A stretch of 10,382 nt of DNA, from assembly GCA_026770585.1 (NCBI GenBank), contig MU646473.1, positions 516,183-526,564 of the forward strand, given 5' to 3'. Positions 1-3,956 of this stretch are shown here, piece after piece; within the stretch, counting starts at the first letter, position 1, and each line of letters starts with the position of its first letter. A program made the translations under genes and the position numbers. The notes under the pieces are model-generated. The model was not told the DNA's origin, ran no database searches, and saw only the letters and a list, made by a program, of their open reading frames with translations. Source of the stretch: Baffinella frigidus (lineage: Eukaryota; Cryptophyceae; Cryptomonadales; Baffinellaceae).

Positions 1-477
1 GTTGAGGGTTGAGGGTTTGGGCTTTAGGGCTTAGGTTTCTCTGCGACACGCGCCTCCAGAAGGTCCTCTGTCCTCTGGGTGAGGGGGGGGGGGGGGTTGG
101 GGGTTAGGGTGTAGGGTTTAAGGTTTGGGTTTCGTATTTATGCTGCGCGGCGCCCCCGCGCAACTAGAAGTAACTCTGACCTCTGGGTTTGGGGTGTAGG
201 GTTTGGGGTGTGGGGTGTGGGGTTACGGTTTGGGTTTATGGGTGAGGGTTTAAGGTTTAGAGTTGAGGACCTTCAGGAGGTCCTCTGACCGCTAGGGTTG
301 TGATGTGGGGTTTAGGGTGTGGGGGTGAGAAGTTTAGGGTTTCGTGTGAAGGGTGAAGGGTTCAGATGTAGGGGTGGGAGGGTGTAGAGTGTAGGGTTTA
401 AGGTGGGTTGTAGGGGTTTGGGTTGTAGGCTCAGGGTTGAGGGTTTAGGGTTTAGGGTTTAGGGTTTAGGGTGGGAA
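1..477 (+). repeat. Degenerate interstitial telomere-like array, G-rich on plus strand
   Basis: The stretch is built of TTTAGGG-like words with many variants (GGGTTGAGGG, GGTGTAGGG, GGGTTTGGGG). Four perfect tandem TTTAGGG units lie at 444-471. TTTAGGG is the telomere unit of most plants and many algae. A left chromosome end should read CCCTAAA on the plus strand, so this array points the wrong way for a terminus at position 1 and is interstitial or inverted. A motif close to AGGTCCTCTG occurs at about 60, and again near 275-285. No gene is seen in it. Confidence 0.85.
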
Positions 478-930
478 GTGTCAGAACTCGCAGAGGGTAC
501 CCACGCAGGGTTGGAGGGGGGAGGATATTCAAAAGTCATTTTTCCAAGAGAAAATTATATTCCAAAGTCAATTTCAGGGAGAAAACGGCTCCAAGGGCGC
601 CTCAATGGCTCAAAGGGCGCCCCTGGAATACCCCCACGTAGCGCCCTGTGTGGTCACATGGGCGGGGCCGAGCTCTGCCTCAGTCGGCTTAGCTGACTAT
701 TGTTAAGTTGACATCCTGGGTCCGCGGTACAACCCCGTCAACTTTGGAGCGAAAAGCAGCCCGGGCGCACCAAATCACCGAGATCAAATAGACTGGGGGT
801 GAGGTAGGGTGCTCACCCACACAGCGGACTTCGAAAGTTTTTTCGAAAACCCTTCAGCGATAAGACATACGACCCTACGGTAGGCAATCCGTAGGGACGT
901 AGGGGGGGTTCCTACGGATAAGGTAACGGA
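478..930. other. Gene-free stretch with short repeats
   Basis: No coding exon is recognised here. A 72-codon open frame starts at 478 but has no family resemblance. An AAGGGCGCC-type word is repeated at about 593-625. Positions 679-720 match 8068-8109 (a degenerate 42-base dispersed repeat containing AAGTTGAC and TCCTGGG). Positions 873-915 carry the palindromic word CCTACGGTAGG and a GTAGGCAATCC word that recurs in the foldback at 6975-7121. On the minus strand this region lies downstream of the last recognised exon of the TMEM184-like gene, so undetected 3' exons cannot be excluded. Confidence 0.4.
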
Positions 931-934
931 AACT

Positions 935-998
935 CGGCAGGGTGCTCACATGGGGGGGGGGCGAGCGGCGTTGACATTCCCGAGGATCGCACGAGGAG
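935..998 (-). pseudogene. Diverged copy of the exon 6 3' end plus following intron
   Basis: This is the most diverged of three copies of a 64-base block (others 1658-1721 and 1860-1923). In the copy at 1860-1923 the block overlaps the 3' part of exon 6 of the TMEM184-like gene and the intron after it. Read on the minus strand in the exon frame, this copy gives LLVRSSG where the exon copy gives LLARFSG, and it keeps the GTCAAC that may serve as the splice donor. The upstream part of exon 6 is missing. That the block is exon-derived depends on the tentative exon 6 boundary; it could be an unrelated dispersed repeat. Confidence 0.4.
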
Positions 999-1100
999 GG
1001 GACTTACCACTCGAGGCTAGAATTATGCCTATTTTAAAACAGGGATTCTTTTACAAGTGAAGAAAAAAAAGAGGTGTGTAGTAATTTTCACACAAATAGG

Positions 1101-1150
1101 GGCGTTAGGTCACGTATCTGACAGAAATCTGTTAGATACGTGACCACGCC
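1101..1150. repeat. Near-perfect short hairpin
   Basis: Arms of 18 bases at 1108-1125 and 1128-1145 pair with one mismatch around a two-base AA loop (arm GGTCACGTATCTGACAGA). GGCGT and ACGCC extend the stem outside a two-base bulge. It is probably a small foldback element, and no coding role is apparent. Confidence 0.75.
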
Positions 1151-1218
1151 TGCCCGTGACTGGTACTAAATTTAACAACCCCACATTTAAAATGCTGCCC
1201 TTTCCAGCCTCGAGTGGT

Positions 1219-1297
1219 ATTTCGTCGCGGCTTGGACGCGGCGTGGTACACACTTTACAACACAGGGCTTTACAACCCTTTAAAAACACTAGTAGTA
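1219..1297. repeat. Dispersed direct repeat, copy 1
   Basis: About 79 bases here match 1729-1806. Both contain ATTTCGTCGCG, CTTGGACGCGGC and GGTACACACTTTACAACA, and both end near a (C/A)TAGTA motif. The minus strand has an open frame through both copies, reading a Cys-rich peptide (ALCCKVCT, then PRPSRDEI). The differences include silent and replacement changes, so coding status is unclear. Confidence 0.7.
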
Positions 1298-1380
1298 AAA
1301 AAAAACTAGTAGTAAAAAAAACATGTACCAGCGCCGGCTTGACCAGGGTCAACCCTCTCCTAAGCCGAAAGCTCTCACTC

Positions 1381-1529
1381 TTATCTCAGAAAAGGAGTCT
1401 AAAAACTCGTTTCTTAAGTCAATTCCCCTTCAAACATGTCAACTTATTCTTTTCTCTATGCATAAGTTGACATATTTGAAGGGGGATTGACTTACGAAAA
1501 CGAGTTTTAGAACTCCTTTTCTGAGATAA
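1381..1529. mobile_element. Foldback (MITE-like) element with arms of about 67 bases
   Basis: The arms at 1381-1447 and 1462-1529 are reverse complements at roughly 90 percent, with a 14-base loop at 1448-1461. Each arm contains TATCTCAGAAAAGGAG, AAGTCAAYYCCCCTTC and ATGTCAACTTAT words in one orientation. No transposase is present. The inner words AAGTCAA and GTCAAC recur in other foldbacks of the window. Target-site duplications were not identified, so the outer ends are uncertain. Its presence makes the overlapping open frames on both strands unlikely to be genes. Confidence 0.8.
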
Positions 1530-1562
1530 ACTCTAGAGGAGTTGTTTGGAGGGTGCTGACAA

Positions 1563-1651
1563 ACGGGGCTATAAGTGACTTGTAGCCCCGTTAGTTTTAT
1601 TATTTGTACCAGAACGAGCCACTTTACGAATCTAAAACCAGATCCAGTCAC
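1563..1651. mobile_element. Solo arm of the foldback seen at 7653-7820
   Basis: It carries the hairpin GGGGCTATAAGT/ACTTGTAGCCCC and the arm running from CCCCGTTAGTTTTAT through TTTGTACCAGAACGAGCC to AACCAGATCC. This matches the right half of the complete element at 7653-7820 almost base for base. The opposite arm is missing, so it looks like a half-element or deletion derivative. Confidence 0.75.
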
Positions 1652-1657
1652 TATTAA

Positions 1658-1721
1658 TTTGGAGGGTGCTGACATGGGGGAGGCCGAGCGGCGTTGACAT
1701 GCCCGAGAAGCGCGCGAGGAG
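1658..1721 (-). pseudogene. Copy of the exon 6 3' end plus following intron
   Basis: This 64-base block appears identical to 1860-1923, which contains the candidate 3' end of exon 6 (LLARFSG on the minus strand) and the start of the next intron. The 5' part of exon 6 with its acceptor is absent; unrelated repeat sequence replaces it at 1722. A shorter piece of the same block recurs at about 1545-1561. Identity between copies implies recent duplication or gene conversion. It could alternatively be a dispersed element that happens to end in exon 6. Confidence 0.45.
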
Positions 1722-1728
1722 GGAACTT

Positions 1729-1806
1729 ATTTCGTCGCGACTTGGACGCGGCTTGGTACACACTTTACAACACAGGGCTCTGCAACCCTTTTAAAACATT
1801 AATAGT
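1729..1806. repeat. Dispersed direct repeat, copy 2
   Basis: Second copy of the 79-base repeat at 1219-1297. It joins directly onto the 64-base block at 1658-1721, whereas copy 1 joins a diverged version of the same block about 220 bases away. The two repeats may therefore once have been one longer unit. Confidence 0.7.
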
Positions 1807-1900
1807 ACAAGAAATGTAAACCCTTCTGGTGCCGTGAGCTCACTCTAGAGGAGGAGTTATTTGGAGGGTGCTGACATGGGGGAGGCCGAGCGGCGTTGAC

Positions 1901-1971
1901 ATGCCCGAGAAGCGCGCGAGGAGCGAGAAGAAGTTGTAGATGACGAACGCCTCGTAGCACTCCCGCGCCAC
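1901..1971 (-). CDS. TMEM184: TMEM184-like exon 6 (best copy)
   Basis: The exon follows a good acceptor on the minus strand (GTTCTTCCTATCAG before 1971). It reads ARECYEAFVIYNFF and then SLLARFSG. The CYEAxVIYNF motif is one of the strongest signatures of the family and sits at the start of the third membrane helix. Phase 0 at the start matches exon 5 ending in LYFQ. The 3' end at 1901 (donor GTCAAC) is my guess: it is the first plausible GT after the family match ends. This is the longest and only stop-free copy of four. Unlike exons 3 to 5, the best copy here is the last in transcription order. Confidence 0.75.
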
Positions 1972-3915
1972 CTGATAGGAAGAACAGGTTATTGTAAAGC
2001 AACTGGTGCTGGGGAGAGCACGCCCGCGCGCTACCTGAGACGAACAGGTTACTGTAGAGCAACTCTGTAGAGCAACGGATCTGTTACTGTAAAGCAACTG
2101 TAGATGACGAATGCCTCTTAGCACTCCCGCGCCACCTGAGAGGAAGAACAGGTTATTGCAAACAGGTTATTACACGCACGAAGCAGGTTGCTGTAAAGCA
2201 ACTCTGTAAAGCAACGGATGTTGTTGCTGTAAAGCAACTGATCTCGTAGCACTCCGGCGCCACCTGAGACGAACAGGTTATTGTAAAGTAATTGATATCG
2301 TTACTGTAAAGCAACTGCACCTGATGATGTTGCTGTCAAGCAACTGATGCTGTTTCTGTAAAGCACCTAACGCGAGAAGAAGTGGTAGATGACGAATGCC
2401 TCGTAACACTCCCGCGCTACCTCAGCGCACGAACAGGTTACTATCCCTTAAGTGACCAGGCCTCCAAATTTGGGGGCCTGAGGTCCTAGGCTGGTCCTAG
2501 AGCCCTACGGTAGGGCGTATGAGCCTACTCGCCACTTAAGGGATAAAGCAACTATGTAAAGCAACTGATATTGTTACAGAAGAAGTTCAGGGTTCAGGAT
2601 TTGGGGATTGGGGTCTGACCTGAAAGTAGAGCGACACGCCACGGAGCCCCGGTCTCCAGGAAAATCGGAGCGCGAGCCATGAGTCGACTGCGTATCCCTT
2701 AAGTGGCCAGACCCCCAAATTTGCGGGCCAAGAGGTCCTAGGCAGGTCCTAGGGCCCTACCGTAGGGCGTATGAGCCCACTGGCCACTTAAGGGATATCG
2801 ACACCATCTACAGAACGCAGACCAGGGACTGTGAACCTTTAGGGTTCGAGATAGAACCTGAAAGTAGAGTGACACGCCGCGGAGTCCCGGGGACCAGGAA
2901 AATCGGAGTGCGAGCCATGAGTCGACTGCGTAGATTGGCACCATCCACAGCACGCGTACAACCGGCACCTGGTGTAGGGTCGAGGGCAAACGGTGCGTAG
3001 TTAGTAAGTTGATCACTACCCAGTAGGCCGGAGACCTGTTTACAGCTGTTTACAGGAACTCAGAGGTTGATAAAGAAGAAGAAAGAAGGTTGGGACCATC
3101 CACAGCACTCAGACAACCGGCACCTGGTGTCGGGTAGGGGGTTTACTTTAGGGATAAATGTTTAGGGTCTAGGGTTTAGGGGTTTGGGTTTGGGGTTTAG
3201 GGGTTGGGTGTTGGGGTTTAGGGTTGGGGGGTGGGGTTTGAGATGGATGAGGGGCTGGTGCATGTTGCGGAGATGCATCACAATGTCCCAGATCGAAATT
3301 GGGAGCGTGACTGTCGTGCACCAGGAAAGCATATAGACGCTTTTCTGTTTCCCTACGCCCTAGACCAGAGGGCCCCATAAACCAAACACAAACAAACACA
3401 GACAAAATCACAAACACAAACACACACACAGAGACACAGAGAGAGACACACACAAACACAAACACAAACACAAACACAAATACAAATACAAATACAAACA
3501 CACACACAAACACAAACACAAACACAAACACAAACACAAACACAAACACAAAAAAACACAAACACAAACACACAAACAAACCCAAACCCAAACCCAAACA
3601 AACACAAACAAACACAAACACACATAAACCCTAGGCGGGTCTTTGAAAGCACCTGGATGAGGGGCTGGTGCATATTCTGCAGATGCATCACAATGTCCCA
3701 GATCGAAATCGGCAGCGTCACTGCCACCTGGGGTTGAGGGTTTGGAGTTTAGGGTTTGGGGTTTAGGGTTTGGGGTTTGGGGTTTGGGGTGTGGGTTTTA
3801 GGGTTCTGGAGTTGGAAAGCAGGGGAGCGAACAAAAGTATCATGATTAGAACACCGAACAAAAAATGCACCCAGAAACAAACAAATTAACGCGCACAAAC
3901 ACAAAAACACAAAAA

Positions 3916-3956
<41 letters not shown>

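Larger units (their letters stand above)
1975..2600 (-). repeat. Exon 6 acceptor array with about 13 TTGCTTTACAG-like repeats
   Basis: On the minus strand this part of intron 5 holds about 13 variants of GTTGCTTTACAG (plus strand CTGTAAAGCAAC), at about 1991, 2050, 2060, 2087, 2190, 2202, 2226, 2281, 2304, 2332, 2355, 2545 and 2557. Interspersed are three partial copies of exon 6 with its acceptor. Each repeat ends in a pyrimidine-rich TTTACAG that resembles a 3' splice site. The copies of the acceptor-exon junction start at 2420, 2263, 2135 and 1971 on the minus strand, spaced 157, 128 and 164 bases. Confidence 0.8.

Noticed and set aside
1-477. Terminal telomere at the left edge
   Set aside because: The array reads TTTAGGG toward the interior, opposite to a left chromosome end, and is too degenerate for a live telomere.
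1156-1675. Overlapping frames on both strands with similar C-termini
   Set aside because: The similarity is explained by the inverted repeat at 1381-1529, so the two strands encode mirror copies of the same element.
1975-2600. CRISPR-like array from the regularly repeated CTGTAAAGCAAC word
   Set aside because: Spacing is irregular, repeats are only about 12 bases and variable, and the spacers are themselves copies of one exon junction.
2931-2932. Reading the exon 5 region as one single-exon protein from 3016 to 2738
   Set aside because: Upstream of 2968 the frame has no family match and a CAG acceptor fits there; downstream of 2858 it leaves the exon and enters repeat and MITE sequence.
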